From: Lachnospiraceae bacterium
Lineage (GTDB): Bacteria > Bacillota > Clostridia > Lachnospirales > Lachnospiraceae
Length of the DNA: 64,000 bases
Assembly: GCA_017525525.1 (NCBI GenBank)
Contig: JAFXSQ010000017.1
Location: 57,973 to 121,972, forward strand
Reading direction: 5' to 3'
The notes beneath the pieces were generated by a model. The model made no database searches. It was not told where the DNA came from and saw nothing but the letters and a program-made list of their open reading frames with translations. Shown one piece after another: positions 7,558 through 16,373 of the stretch. How positions within the stretch are numbered: position 1 is the stretch's first letter; the number at the start of each line of letters is the position of its first letter. A program made the position numbers and the translations under genes.

Positions 7558-9714
7558 ATGGAAGAGAAAAACAACGATAGTATTGATAGCAACATTAAAG
7601 AAAGGCTTGAGAAGTTCATATACTCACCTGAGTATAATCCCATGAAGCTCAAAGACATATATTTTGTGTTGAATGTTCCGTCCGACAAAAGGTCGGAGGT
7701 TGAGCAGGCTTTGGGTGAGCTTATCAATGAGGGGAAGGTACACTTAAGCAAGAAGGGAAAGTACAAGCCTTTGGATGTACAGCTTATCGAGGGTACATTT
7801 ATAGGAAATAAAAAGGGTTTTGGCTTTGTTGCGGTTGAAGGCGAGCAGGAGGATTATTTTGTTCCCGCAAGAGATGCCATGGATGCATTTCACGGTGATA
7901 AAGTCCTTATCGAGCCGAGGGAGAGCTCGCGCTCGGGCAAGAGTCACGAGGCTAAGGTAGTCAAGATCCTGGAGAGAGGCTTTACGAAGATTGTAGGTAC
8001 CTTTGAGAAGCAGAAGGGCTTTGGTTTTCTGATCCCTGACAACAGGAAGATAGCTGACGATATCTTCATCCAGGGCGAGGATTCCATGGGCGCCATGACC
8101 GGACATAAGTGTGTGTGTGAGCTGACGAGTTACGGCAGCAAGGGCAAGTCGCCAGAGGGTAAGATAATCGAGATTATAGGGCATGTAAATGATCCGAAGA
8201 CAGACATGATCTCCGTGGTTAGGGCTTACGACATACCGATTGAATTTCCCGAGGATGTTATGAAATACCTAGACGAGATACCCGAGGAGGTATCGGAGGA
8301 AGAGCTTAAAGGCCGTGAGGATATGCGTGATTGGCTGACTATCACGATAGACGGAGAGGATGCAAAGGACTTAGACGATGCAGTTACACTTACCATCGAG
8401 GATGATGTGTACACTTTAGGAGTGCATATTGCTGATGTTACGCATTATGTGAAGGAGAAGTCACCCCTTGACAAGGAGGCCTTAAAGCGCGGTACAAGCT
8501 GCTATCTTGTGGACAGTGTAATACCCATGCTTCCCCATAAGCTTTCCAACGGTATATGTTCACTTAACCATGATGTCGACAGGCTTACGCTTTCGTGCAT
8601 TATGCGCTTTGACAAGACCGGTAAGCTGCTTGATCACCGTATAGTTGAAGGTGTGATTAATGTTAATAACCGTATGAATTATACGGATGTGAATAAGCTT
8701 TTGAACAAGACGGACGATGCTCCGGTGATGCAGTATATGCACCTTATGGAGATGCTTGAGAACATGAAGGAGCTGTCACGGATTCTTCGTGAGAAGAGGG
8801 AAAAGAGAGGCTCGATAGACTTCGATGTTCCCGAAACCAAGATAATTGCCGATAAGGACGGAAAACCTGTAGAGATAAAGCCTTACGACAGGAATACGGC
8901 AACCATGCTCATCGAGGACTTTATGCTTGCGGCCAACGAAACCATCGCCGAGGATTACTTCTGGCAGGAGCTTCCCTTCGAGTACAGAGTTCATGAACAG
9001 CCTGATACCGAGAAGATGGATAACCTGAGAGTGTTCCTGAATAATTTCGGTGTGTTTACAAAGCCTTCGCGGGATGAAATCCATCCCAAGGAGCTTCAGA
9101 AGATATTAAAGGCCATCGAGGGAGAATCCTACGAAGCTCTCATATCCAAGATTATGCTTCGTTCCATGAAGCAGGCAAGATATTCTACTGTGTGCAGCGG
9201 GCACTTCGGACTTTCGTGCAAGTATTACTGCCACTTTACATCTCCCATAAGGAGATACCCGGATTTGCAGATACACAGGATAATCAAGGAGAATATCAAC
9301 GGTACCTTAGATGAAAAGCGCATTGCTCATTATCATTCGATTCTCGGGCAGGTAAGCGATGATAATTCCATCAAGGAGAGGCGCGCCGAAGAAGCTGAGC
9401 GTGAGGTGGTAAAGCTCAAGGAGATAGAGTATATGTCCGAGCACATAGGCGAGGAGTTTGACGGTGTCGTGTCCGGAGTAACCTCTAATTTCGTGTTCGT
9501 AGAGCTTGAGAATACGGTGGAAGGAGCAGCTTCGGTTGCGGATATGTTCGACGACCTCTACTTCTTTAAGGAGGACGAGTATGCCATGGTCGGCGAGAAG
9601 ACAGGTAACCGCTACACTTTGGGTGACAAGGTAAGGGTCAAGGTCTTAAAATGTGATAAAATCAAAAAAAGCATTGATTTTTCGATAATTAGTGGTAATA
9701 TAGATAAGTCTTGA
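7558..9714 (+). CDS. rnr: Ribonuclease R (718 aa)
   Basis: RNase R is a 3'-to-5' exoribonuclease that degrades structured RNA and, with SmpB and tmRNA, removes non-stop mRNAs. The order is a winged-helix region (about 10-70), two cold-shock-like domains (about 75-220), the RNB catalytic domain with its metal-binding aspartates in [11 protein letters not shown] (about 265-275), and a C-terminal S1 domain (about 632-712). ATG 7558 follows GGGGGA; the frame is open upstream to 7471 but without a better start. No lysine-rich tail like that of E. coli RNase R is present. It lies directly before smpB, consistent with a shared trans-translation role. Confidence 0.95.
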   Translation: MEEKNNDSIDSNIKERLEKFIYSPEYNPMKLKDIYFVLNVPSDKRSEVEQALGELINEGKVHLSKKGKYKPLDVQLIEGTFIGNKKGFGFVAVEGEQEDYFVPARDAMDAFHGDKVLIEPRESSRSGKSHEAKVVKILERGFTKIVGTFEKQKGFGFLIPDNRKIADDIFIQGEDSMGAMTGHKCVCELTSYGSKGKSPEGKIIEIIGHVNDPKTDMISVVRAYDIPIEFPEDVMKYLDEIPEEVSEEELKGREDMRDWLTITIDGEDAKDLDDAVTLTIEDDVYTLGVHIADVTHYVKEKSPLDKEALKRGTSCYLVDSVIPMLPHKLSNGICSLNHDVDRLTLSCIMRFDKTGKLLDHRIVEGVINVNNRMNYTDVNKLLNKTDDAPVMQYMHLMEMLENMKELSRILREKREKRGSIDFDVPETKIIADKDGKPVEIKPYDRNTATMLIEDFMLAANETIAEDYFWQELPFEYRVHEQPDTEKMDNLRVFLNNFGVFTKPSRDEIHPKELQKILKAIEGESYEALISKIMLRSMKQARYSTVCSGHFGLSCKYYCHFTSPIRRYPDLQIHRIIKENINGTLDEKRIAHYHSILGQVSDDNSIKERRAEEAEREVVKLKEIEYMSEHIGEEFDGVVSGVTSNFVFVELENTVEGAASVADMFDDLYFFKEDEYAMVGEKTGNRYTLGDKVRVKVLKCDKIKKSIDFSIISGNIDKS

Positions 9715-9730
9715 AACAGGAGATATATGT

Positions 9731-10201
9731 ATGGCGAAGAAGACGGGTGTAAAGCTTATAGCCAACAATAAAAAAGCATATCATGATTTCTTTATAGAAG
9801 AAACCTTTGAGGCAGGCATAGCGCTTGTAGGTACTGAAGTCAAGTCCTTAAGACAGGGCTCGTGCAGTATCAAGGAGGCCTTCATAAGGGTTGAGAAGGG
9901 TGAGGTATATGTATACCAAATGCATATTGCTCCTTACGAAAAGGGCAATATCTTTAATCGCGATCCTCTCCGTATAAGAAAGCTTCTTCTTCACAGAACT
10001 GAGATAAACAGGCTGATTGGCCAGCAGAAGATGAAGGGCTACACCATAGTTCCTCTTCAGGTTTATTTCAAGGACAGTCTTGTCAAGATAGAGATAGGTC
10101 TTGCGCGAGGCAAGAAGCTCTATGACAAGCGTGAGGATATAGCTAAAAAGGATGCGGCAAGAGAAGCTGCAAGGGACTTCAAGATAAGAAATCTTGAGTA
10201 A
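9731..10201 (+). CDS. smpB: SsrA-binding protein SmpB (156 aa)
   Basis: SmpB binds the tRNA-like part of tmRNA and brings it to stalled ribosomes. The hallmarks are [19 protein letters not shown] near residues 35-55, the [10 protein letters not shown] segment, and the C-terminal [12 protein letters not shown] followed by a basic helix. The length is normal. ATG 9731 lies 16 bases after the rnr stop with GGAG upstream, so it is probably co-transcribed with rnr. The tmRNA gene is 590 bases downstream. Confidence 0.96.
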   Translation: MAKKTGVKLIANNKKAYHDFFIEETFEAGIALVGTEVKSLRQGSCSIKEAFIRVEKGEVYVYQMHIAPYEKGNIFNRDPLRIRKLLLHRTEINRLIGQQKMKGYTIVPLQVYFKDSLVKIEIGLARGKKLYDKREDIAKKDAAREAARDFKIRNLE

Positions 10202-10284
10202 TAATTATGCGTACGGGTTTGTGGCGGCATAATGCTGCTTCAAAGCGCAAATTTGAAATAAATAATATCAGAGGAGATGTAACA

Positions 10285-10671
10285 ATGAGTCAGGCAAAGG
10301 TCGATAAATACAAGGAAGAGAAGAAAAACAGGGAAAAGAATATGAAGAAAGCCAAGGCAAAGAAGGCTGCCGCAGTAGTTATCTGTGCATGTCTCGCAGG
10401 CCTTATCATAGGCTATCCCGTAGGTAAAGGACTTTACAAGGTATCCAAAAAAAACAGAGATGCCAACGCTACATTTGCCGCAACGGCTTATGATACCTGG
10501 TTTAACCAGAAATGGGCAGGAAACTACAGCGGAATCATCCCTGAGGCTTCAGATACCGATGCCGAGGTTTCCGAGGACACATCAAGTGAGGATACAGAGT
10601 ACATGGATGAGATGATGGATGAAATCGGACTTGATGCTACAGATTTTGAACAGGTTACTACGGAGCAGTAA
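10285..10671 (+). CDS. Small membrane-anchored protein of unknown function (128 aa)
   Basis: GAGGAGAT lies just before ATG 10285; the longer frame from 10207 has no such signal. The layout is a very basic Lys/Glu/Arg N-terminus (residues 1-27), one membrane helix (about 28-48, AAAVVICACLAGLIIGYPVG), then an outward-facing domain with a WFNQKW motif and an acidic Asp/Glu/Ser/Thr-rich tail. The basic-in, acidic-out pattern gives an N-in topology. The position between smpB and ssrA suggests it may be made with them, but no family or function is recognised. Confidence 0.65.
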   Translation: MSQAKVDKYKEEKKNREKNMKKAKAKKAAAVVICACLAGLIIGYPVGKGLYKVSKKNRDANATFAATAYDTWFNQKWAGNYSGIIPEASDTDAEVSEDTSSEDTEYMDEMMDEIGLDATDFEQVTTEQ

Positions 10672-10681
10672 TCAGTTTATT

Positions 10682-10700
10682 AAAACGGTTGTTACCGTTT
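10682..10700 (+). terminator. Weak hairpin after the small membrane protein gene
   Basis: AAACGGT pairs with ACCGTTT over a TGTT loop. The following T-run is short and interrupted, so this may be a weak terminator or only a stem protecting the 3' end. Confidence 0.35.
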
Positions 10701-10710
10701 AACAAAATTT

Positions 10711-10783
10711 GTCATTCTGAGCGTTAGCGAAGAATCTTAAATAACAACAAATAAGATCCTTCGCTTGCGCTCAGGATGACACG
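10711..10783 (+). repeat. Short GTCATCCTGAG-type repeat, inverted pair
   Basis: Two copies face each other: GTCATTCTGAGCG to AGAATCTTA, then TAAGATCC to CTCAGGATGAC. Transcribed, they would fold into one long hairpin that ends seven bases before the 5' end of tmRNA. Confidence 0.8.
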
Positions 10784-10790
10784 CAATTCC

Positions 10791-11134
10791 GGGGTTGTAC
10801 CGGTTTCGACAGGAGCTTAGAAATTATGGTAGCCGTCCGTGGAGTCTGACCACGTTAAAACGGACAATTTAAAAATAAACGCTGATACAGATTACGCGTT
10901 AGCAGCCTAGGCGCTGCTCGTCAGGAGCGGGAGGTCCGCAGACCGCACACCGGCGTCGACGAATGCGGAAAACTCTGTTGTCAAAGCTTTGAGATAGCAG
11001 AAAATCTATGAAGCTACCGAGGCAGTCAGCCTGCTTGTGGGCGGTCGGTTGAGGGAATAATAAAACATAAGCTGTGGCGGAAGAAGCTGTAATGGAAGGG
11101 CTTTTGGACGCGGGTTCGATTCCCGCCAGCTCCA
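10791..11134 (+). ncRNA. ssrA: Transfer-messenger RNA
   Basis: tmRNA rescues stalled ribosomes by acting as a tRNA and then as a short mRNA for a degradation tag. The 5' end GGGGTTG pairs with CAGCTCC at the 3' end to form the acceptor stem. ACCGGTTTCGACAGG is the conserved 5' block, and GGGTTCGATTCCC is the T-arm. The tag frame ends ADTDYALAA followed by TAG (stop 10908-10910), ALAA being the ClpXP signal. The resume codon is not certain; the same frame is open back through DNLKIN. The discriminator A is 11134 and CCA is not encoded. The gene follows rnr and smpB. Confidence 0.95.
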
Positions 11135-11180
11135 TAAAAATAAAGAGGGATTTATTCCCTCTTTATTTTTATGGAGCTGG
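11126..11180 (+). terminator. tmRNA terminator: perfect 25-bp palindrome overlapping the tmRNA 3' end
   Basis: Bases 11126-11150 are perfectly complementary to 11156-11180 around a 5-base loop. The inner part (TAAAGAGGGA stem followed by TTTATTTTT) is an ordinary terminator. The outer nine pairs, however, are the tmRNA acceptor strand CCAGCTCCA and an exact inverted copy of it, so a read-through transcript could sequester the acceptor end. Confidence 0.85.
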
Positions 11181-11181
11181 A

Positions 11182-11267
11182 TGCGCAGGGACACCGTAAT
11201 GTAGATGTCAGCTAGAGCTGACCGGTGCCCCGCGCACGAGTAGGGGCGACTTCGTCTTCCCTACTCG
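11182..11267 (-). repeat. Two-hairpin intergenic repeat, unit 2
   Basis: On the minus strand, hairpin A is CGAGTAGGG pairing with CCCTACTCG around GACGAAGTC. Hairpin B has the inner stem GTCAGCT/AGCTGAC, the conserved ATCTACATTA and outer GCGC/GCGC and CACCG/CGGTG pairs. The unit is nearly the same as unit 3 but inverted. Confidence 0.75.
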
Positions 11268-11298
11268 AATATATTCTCGCCGGCCTCGTAAAAAACAC

Positions 11299-11327
11299 TT
11301 GACAATTAAGATATATGCGAGTATCTT
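11299..11327 (+). promoter_or_regulatory. Promoter of the cobalamin-riboswitch transcript
   Basis: A consensus -35 TTGACA (11299-11304) and TATCTT (11322-11327) are 17 bases apart. The transcript would start about 20 bases before the aptamer. Confidence 0.75.
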
Positions 11328-11354
11328 ACTGATTTGTGAAAAACATAACGAAAA

Positions 11355-11530
11355 GCTTTGAGGTGCCTTTGATTATGCTTTAAGCATAAGGCCAAAGGGT
11401 AAAAGGGAAACAGGTGAAAGTCCTGTGCGAACTCGTCACCGTGACGCGGAGTTTTTAAGCCATTTATGTCACTGGAGCAATCCGGGAAGGCGGCTTAAGA
11501 ATGATGAGGCTAAGCCGGGAAACCTGCCTT
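11355..11530 (+). promoter_or_regulatory. Cobalamin riboswitch aptamer
   Basis: The conserved blocks appear in order: TTTGAGGTGCC (P2), GGGTAAAAGGGAAACAGGTG, AAGTCCTGTGCGAACTCGTC, the variant GTCACTGG, CCGGGAAGGCGG, and the B12 box read here as AGCCGGGAAACCTGCC. These bind adenosylcobalamin or a related cobalamin and normally repress the gene downstream. The terminator at 11605-11638 is the probable expression platform. Confidence 0.92.
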
Positions 11531-11604
11531 GATGTCTGGTACATAAGATCACGAGTAATTGGTCGTGCCGTAAGGGAAGGTTTAAAAAGCCTTTGTTTTT
11601 ATGT

Positions 11605-11638
11605 GCCTGGATTCCTTTAAAGGAATCAGGGCTTTTTT
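11605..11638 (+). terminator. Riboswitch expression-platform terminator
   Basis: GCCTGGATTCCTTT pairs with AAAGGAATCAGGGC and is followed by six T residues. It lies between the aptamer and the ribosome site of the CbiK-like gene, so cobalamin binding would be expected to favour termination. An antiterminator partner was not worked out. Confidence 0.75.
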
Positions 11639-11675
11639 ATGTTTGAAATATAATATAAACGGAGGCATAACAAAA

Positions 11676-12950
11676 ATGAGAAAGAAAGTTTTAACTGCAG
11701 TCCTTGCAACCGCCATGACAGCCGCTTTGCTTGCAGGCTGTGGCAAGAAGGAAGAGACAACGGCGACAACCGCAGCTACAACAACCGAGGCTGCTACGGA
11801 GGCTAAGGAGACTGAAGCTGAAAAGACTACTGAGGCTACCGAGGAAGAGACAACCACAGAGGATCAGGCCGCTGCCGACAAGGCCGCAGCTGATGAGGTT
11901 GTTGCATTGATTGACGCTATATATGTACAGGAGTGGACACCGGATACAGATGCACAGTGTGCTGCAGCTAAGCAGGCGTGGGATGCGCTTACCGATGAGC
12001 AAAAGGAGCTTGTTGAAGGCGAGGAGGCCGATCCCGATTATTTCGGAAGAGACACAGGCGATGCATCAAAGGATGATCCGAGAAATGCAGATGATATAGG
12101 TGAGAACGAGATACTTGTAGTAAGCTTCGGAACATCTTTTAACGACAGCCGTGTTGAGGATATAGGCGGTATCGAGAAGGCTATAGAGGAGAGTAATCCG
12201 GACTGGTCTGTAAGAAGGGCGTTTACGGCACAGATTATCATCAACCACGTACAGGCGCGTGACGGTGAGAAGATTGATAATGTCGAGCAGGCTTTAGAGC
12301 GCGCTGTAGCAAACGGAGTTAAGAACCTGGTTGTTCAGCCCACACATCTTATGCACGGAGCTGAGTATGACGAGTTTAAAGAGGCTGTGGACAAATATGC
12401 TGACAAGTTCGAGAGTGTGAAGATATCAGAGCCGCTCCTGGGTGAGGTTGGAGCTACTGGTGAAGAAATCAACTCTGACAAGGAAGCAGTTGCAAAGGCA
12501 GTTACTGACGAGGCAGTTAAGGAATCCGAGTATGACAGCCTTGATGCTGCAAAGGAAGACGGAGCTGCATTCGTATTCATGGGCCACGGTACATCTCACA
12601 CAGCAAAGGTTACTTACACTCAGATGCAGAGCCAGATGAAGGCTTTAGGCTATGAGAATGTATGGATCGGAACAGTTGAGGGCGAACCCGAGGAGACCTC
12701 ATGTGAAAATATTATAGACGCAGTTGCAGAAGCGGGTTATACTAAGGTTATCCTTCGTCCGCTTATGGTTGTTGCAGGTGACCACGCTAACAACGATATG
12801 GCAGGCGAGGACGAGGATTCATGGCAGTCCATGTTCTTTAACAGCGGAAAGTTCACTTCGGTTTCATCTCAGATTTCAGGCTTAGGAAGAATTGACGCAG
12901 TTAAGGAGCTCTATGTACAGCATGTAAAGGCTGCTATGGAAGCTGAGTAA
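11676..12950 (+). CDS. CbiK-like cobalt chelatase / tetrapyrrole-binding lipoprotein (424 aa)
   Basis: The start is ATG 11676, with GGAGGC upstream. A lipoprotein signal peptide ends in LLAGC (Cys22). Residues 25-70 are a Thr/Glu/Ala linker, and about residues 143-424 match the CbiK family of anaerobic sirohydrochlorin cobaltochelatases. The usual metal-site motifs are present: PTHLMHGAEY with His224 (corresponding to Salmonella His145) and FMGHGT with His304 (corresponding to His207). CbiK is normally cytoplasmic, but this protein is predicted to be anchored outside the membrane. Periplasmic CbiK versions are known in Desulfovibrio. It lies first behind the riboswitch and before the B12 transporter, so a corrinoid or metal capture role is as likely as chelation for synthesis. 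Confidence 0.85.
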   Translation: MRKKVLTAVLATAMTAALLAGCGKKEETTATTAATTTEAATEAKETEAEKTTEATEEETTTEDQAAADKAAADEVVALIDAIYVQEWTPDTDAQCAAAKQAWDALTDEQKELVEGEEADPDYFGRDTGDASKDDPRNADDIGENEILVVSFGTSFNDSRVEDIGGIEKAIEESNPDWSVRRAFTAQIIINHVQARDGEKIDNVEQALERAVANGVKNLVVQPTHLMHGAEYDEFKEAVDKYADKFESVKISEPLLGEVGATGEEINSDKEAVAKAVTDEAVKESEYDSLDAAKEDGAAFVFMGHGTSHTAKVTYTQMQSQMKALGYENVWIGTVEGEPEETSCENIIDAVAEAGYTKVILRPLMVVAGDHANNDMAGEDEDSWQSMFFNSGKFTSVSSQISGLGRIDAVKELYVQHVKAAMEAE

Positions 12951-12981
12951 GCAAAAAAATAAGATAAGGATTTTATACTTT

Positions 12982-13926
12982 ATGAAAAAGAAGATAGGTT
13001 TCAGGAATACCGGATTGTTTATGTGTCTGGCCGCCTGCCTGATGCTCTCAGGCTGCGGAAACGGCGCGAAGGACGGGGGAAAGGACACGGCTGCCACTAC
13101 GGCAACTGTGTCCGAAGAATCCAAAACCACAGAGAAAAAAACGGATACGGAAGTTGTTTCGGAAACAACCACCGAAGCTGAAGATAAGTCTGAAAAGGAT
13201 CCATCAAAGCTTGACTTGGCCGACGGTCAATATCTTGCGGATTTTGACACCGACAGCTCTATGTTTCGCATCAATGAGATGTATGACAATAAGGGGCTGC
13301 TTACCGTAAAGGATGGAAAAGGCACGATATATATCGTTATGCCTTCTACCAAGATACAGCAGCTTTATCTTGGACTTGCCGAGGATGCAAAAAAAGATGG
13401 CGCAGAGCTGATTGAACACACGGTTGAGAGTGTGACCTATGATGACGGACTTACCGAAGATGCTAATGCATTTGAAGTGCCTGTTCCGGTGCTTGATGAG
13501 GAATTTGACCTTGCGCTTATCGGTGAGAAGGGCAAGTGGTATGACCACAAGGTTAAGGTATCTAACCCCGTTCCCGCTGTTGAAGAAGAGCCTTTGGGCG
13601 TGAAAGATGCTTCTACGGAAGGTGTGTCCGGAGAAACCGCGGATACGGTAAATATCACTTTAGAAGGCGGTACAGGAAAAGCAAGCATTAAATCCCCGGC
13701 CGAATACACGGTAAAGGACGATGCCTATGTTGTAAGGCTTGAATGGAGCAGTCCTCACTATGATTACATGATAGTGGACGGAGAAAAGTACATTCCGGTC
13801 AATACCGAAGGAAACTCGGTATTTGAGATACCGTTTAAGAATATATCCGAGCCGGTGACAGTCATTGCGGATACCACGGCAATGAGTGCGCCGCATGAGA
13901 TAGAGTATACAATTTCATTTAATTAA
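12982..13926 (+). CDS. Surface lipoprotein with two beta-rich repeats, NEAT-like (314 aa)
   Basis: The signal peptide ends LMLSGC (Cys25) and is followed by a Thr/Glu/Lys linker (28-70). Two related beta-rich modules follow (about 75-195 and 212-314). The second contains LEGGTGKASIKSPAEYTV, SSPHYDYMIVDGEKY and ADTTAMSAPHEIEYT. This pattern is seen in Firmicutes surface proteins of the haem/iron-uptake type, and I judge it NEAT-like with moderate confidence. It lies 31 bases after the CbiK-like lipoprotein and before the transporter genes, so it may bind a tetrapyrrole or corrinoid at the surface. The ribosome site is weak, suggesting translational coupling. Confidence 0.65.
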   Translation: MKKKIGFRNTGLFMCLAACLMLSGCGNGAKDGGKDTAATTATVSEESKTTEKKTDTEVVSETTTEAEDKSEKDPSKLDLADGQYLADFDTDSSMFRINEMYDNKGLLTVKDGKGTIYIVMPSTKIQQLYLGLAEDAKKDGAELIEHTVESVTYDDGLTEDANAFEVPVPVLDEEFDLALIGEKGKWYDHKVKVSNPVPAVEEEPLGVKDASTEGVSGETADTVNITLEGGTGKASIKSPAEYTVKDDAYVVRLEWSSPHYDYMIVDGEKYIPVNTEGNSVFEIPFKNISEPVTVIADTTAMSAPHEIEYTISFN

Positions 13927-13936
13927 ACATGTAAAT

Positions 13937-14022
13937 CGATCAGGGAAGACGCAGTCGAACCCTAATCGCGCGCGGTGCACCGGTCAACTTAAGCTGACAT
14001 CTACATATCGGTGCACCTGCGC
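13937..14022 (+). repeat. Two-hairpin intergenic repeat, unit 3
   Basis: Hairpin A is CGATCAGGG/CCCTAATCG around GACGCAGTC. Hairpin B has outer GGTGCACCG/CGGTGCACC, inner GTCAACTTAAGCTGAC and conserved ATCTACATAT. It abuts unit 4 in the same orientation. Confidence 0.75.
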
Positions 14023-14024
14023 AA

Positions 14025-14109
14025 TCGAGTAGGGAAGACGCAGTCGCACCCTAATCGCCGTGCCGACCGCGTGCCGCAAAGCGGCTGATTACATTACGCG
14101 GTCGTGCAC
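14025..14109 (+). repeat. Two-hairpin intergenic repeat, unit 4
   Basis: Hairpin A is CGAGTAGGG with CCCTAATCG. Hairpin B has outer GACCGCGT/ACGCGGTC, inner GCCGC-AAA-GCGGC and conserved GATTACATTA. It is almost identical to unit 6 at 54394, 40 kb away. Confidence 0.8.
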
Positions 14110-14116
14110 ATAATAA

Positions 14117-14142
14117 AGCCCACGACATTTATGCCGTGGGCT
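14117..14142 (+). terminator. Hairpin before the btuF-like gene (terminator or attenuator)
   Basis: AGCCCACG pairs perfectly with CGTGGGCT. The T-run is poor on the plus strand (GGTTTGAATTT) and moderate on the minus strand. It ends 11 bases before the ATG at 14154 and covers the place where a ribosome site should be, so it could also hinder translation. Confidence 0.5.
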
Positions 14143-14153
14143 GGTTTGAATTT

Positions 14154-15350
14154 ATGGGTTATAAAAACAGAGAGAAATCAATTAAAATATTGGCAGGCCT
14201 TTTAGTCCTTGTACTTGCGTTTCTGCTGACAGGCTGCGGTGATAAGAGCATCGGTGTATCCGACGAGTCAACAGCAGTACAGAATACAGTAACAGACAAC
14301 AATCCGCACTATACCTCCTTGGAGTTGAAATACGCTACCCAGTTTTCGATAGACGAGTATGAGAACGGGATAAAGCATATCCACATAGAGGACGGTTCTG
14401 ATTATGTTATTCTTCCTGAAGGAACGGATGAGAGCGCTTTATTGTCTATCGGAATAGACAATGCAGTTATAATAAAACAGGAACCGAAAAGCATATATAT
14501 GGCCGCTTCCTCGGCCATGGATTTAGTCAGAGAGCTTGATGGGCTTGACAGGATAAAATGCTGCAGCACAAAGGCCGAAGATTATGCGATTCCTGAGATA
14601 AGGGATGCCATTGAAAGCGGAAGTATCTCTTACGCGGGCAAGTACAGCGCTCCTGATTATGAAATGCTCTTGGCTACGGGAACAGAGCTTGCAATAGAGT
14701 CCACTATGATATACCACACTCCCAAGATAAAGGAACAGCTTGAGAGACTGGGCATACCCGTTTTAGTTGAGAGATCAAGCTATGAGCAGCACCCATTAGG
14801 AAGGCTTGAATGGATAAAGCTTTACGGACTTCTTCTTGGCAGGTACGATGAAGCTGTGAGTTTTTTTGATGACGAATGTTCAAGGGTAGATAAGCTTGTC
14901 GGCAGCCTTGAAGTAGGCAACAGGAAAAAGGTTGCTTTCTTCAGCATATCTCCGAACGGATATGTAAATGTCAGAAAGCCTCAGGATTATGTTAGCAGCA
15001 TGATAGATATGTCAGGAGGAAGCTATGCATTTTCCACATTAACTCCCGAAGATGATAACGCCCTGTCTACGGTTAAGCTTAACTGGGAGGACTTCTACAG
15101 GGATGCGGTTGACGCCGATATAATCATCTACAACAGTACCATATACGGCGGCTTTGAAACCATGGATGATCTGCTTTCACAAAATGAGCTCTTTAAGGAT
15201 TTTAAGGCTGTGAAAGAAGGTAATGTGTGGTGCACGAATATGAACCTCTTTCAGGAGAGCAGTAAGATTGCGGTTATAATCGAAGATATGTACAAGGTCA
15301 TCAACAATACCGACACGGGAACGGTTACATTTTTGTACAAACCGGAATAA
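14154..15350 (+). CDS. btuF: Corrinoid ABC transporter substrate-binding lipoprotein, BtuF-like (398 aa)
   Basis: The signal peptide ends LLTGC (Cys28). The mature part has the two-lobed BtuF/FhuD layout joined by a long helix. YMAASSAMDLVRELDGLDRI opens the N-lobe, and KKVAFFSISPNGYVNVRKPQ and SALSTVKLNWEDFYRDAVDA-like segments form the C-lobe. It would capture a corrinoid outside the membrane and pass it to the permease that follows seven bases later. ATG 14154 is preferred to GTG 14136, which lies inside the hairpin; neither has a clear ribosome site. The specificity for corrinoid and not siderophore is inferred from the surrounding genes. Confidence 0.85.
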   Translation: MGYKNREKSIKILAGLLVLVLAFLLTGCGDKSIGVSDESTAVQNTVTDNNPHYTSLELKYATQFSIDEYENGIKHIHIEDGSDYVILPEGTDESALLSIGIDNAVIIKQEPKSIYMAASSAMDLVRELDGLDRIKCCSTKAEDYAIPEIRDAIESGSISYAGKYSAPDYEMLLATGTELAIESTMIYHTPKIKEQLERLGIPVLVERSSYEQHPLGRLEWIKLYGLLLGRYDEAVSFFDDECSRVDKLVGSLEVGNRKKVAFFSISPNGYVNVRKPQDYVSSMIDMSGGSYAFSTLTPEDDNALSTVKLNWEDFYRDAVDADIIIYNSTIYGGFETMDDLLSQNELFKDFKAVKEGNVWCTNMNLFQESSKIAVIIEDMYKVINNTDTGTVTFLYKPE

Positions 15351-15356
15351 GACTAT

Positions 15357-16361
15357 ATGAAAAATAGACATATATTTCTGTACATTATCATATCAATACT
15401 TTTACTTTTGGCATTTGCGCTGAATTTGGGGATAGGAAGTAAAGGTATAAGCATCAGCGAGGCTTTTACTGCACTTTTCACCCATGACACGGACAGTGTA
15501 ACCGGTACCGTTGTGTGGGATATAAGGTTACCCAGGGCTATAGCAGCCCTTGTGCTAGGAGGCGCGCTTTCTCTGTCGGGATATGCGTTGCAAGCTTTCT
15601 TTGCCAATCCCATTGCGGGTCCCTTTGTGCTTGGCATATCCTCGGGAGCAAAGCTTATGGTTGCGCTTCTTATGGTTTCCGCATCCTTGAGCGGCTTTCG
15701 CTTAAGCTCGATATTGCTGATTGCGGCAGCCTTCATCGGTTCTCTGATAGTAACAAGGATAGTTATCTTTCTTGCGGGCCGTGTTAAGAGCATGTCCGTG
15801 CTTATCGTGTGTGGAGTTATGGTAGGATATATCTGTTCTGCGGTAACGGAGCTTGCGGTATCATTTGCGGATGATACGAACATAGTAAACCTCCATAGCT
15901 GGACCATGGGCAGCTTCTCGTCGATTTCCTGGGGTAATGTGATATGCTTTACTCCTGTTGTTGTCGCGGGATTTGTCATGATCTTCTTTATGTCCAAAGG
16001 TATAGAGGCTTATCTTTACGGCGAGCAGTACGCGCTTAGTGTAGGTATGAATGTGAAGCTTTTCAGAAAGCTTCTGATAGTTTGTTCAAGCCTGCTTTCC
16101 GCAACGGTTACGGCATTTGCGGGGCCGGTTTCCTTTGTCGGTATTGCGGTACCGCATGTGGCGAGGATGCTGTTTAAGACCTCCAAGCCGAAGCTTTTGA
16201 TAAGCGCGTCATTCCTGATGGGGGCGCTGTTTTGCTTAGTATGTGACCTTGTTGCAAGGAGACTTATATATCCGACAGAACTTTCCATAAGCACAATTAC
16301 TGCTGTGTTCGGAGCGCCGATAGTGATATCCATGCTGGTTAAAAAGGAACATAGAGCTTAA
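15357..16361 (+). CDS. btuC: Corrinoid ABC transporter permease, BtuC/FecCD family (334 aa)
   Basis: This is a polytopic membrane protein with about ten hydrophobic helices and the family signatures: DIRLPRAIAALVLGGALSLS near residue 55, NPIAGPFVLGISSGAKL near 85, and GPVSFVGIAVPHVARML near 260, where it contacts the ATPase. The length is normal for FecCD permeases. It starts six bases after the btuF stop and is followed 12 bases later by the gene carrying the ATPase, so the three form one transporter operon. Confidence 0.92.
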   Translation: MKNRHIFLYIIISILLLLAFALNLGIGSKGISISEAFTALFTHDTDSVTGTVVWDIRLPRAIAALVLGGALSLSGYALQAFFANPIAGPFVLGISSGAKLMVALLMVSASLSGFRLSSILLIAAAFIGSLIVTRIVIFLAGRVKSMSVLIVCGVMVGYICSAVTELAVSFADDTNIVNLHSWTMGSFSSISWGNVICFTPVVVAGFVMIFFMSKGIEAYLYGEQYALSVGMNVKLFRKLLIVCSSLLSATVTAFAGPVSFVGIAVPHVARMLFKTSKPKLLISASFLMGALFCLVCDLVARRLIYPTELSISTITAVFGAPIVISMLVKKEHRA

Positions 16362-16373
16362 CAGGTACAATAT

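Noticed and set aside
10899-11194. Minus-strand ORFs over tmRNA
   Set aside because: They are antisense to a clear structured RNA and of a type often wrongly annotated at ssrA loci.
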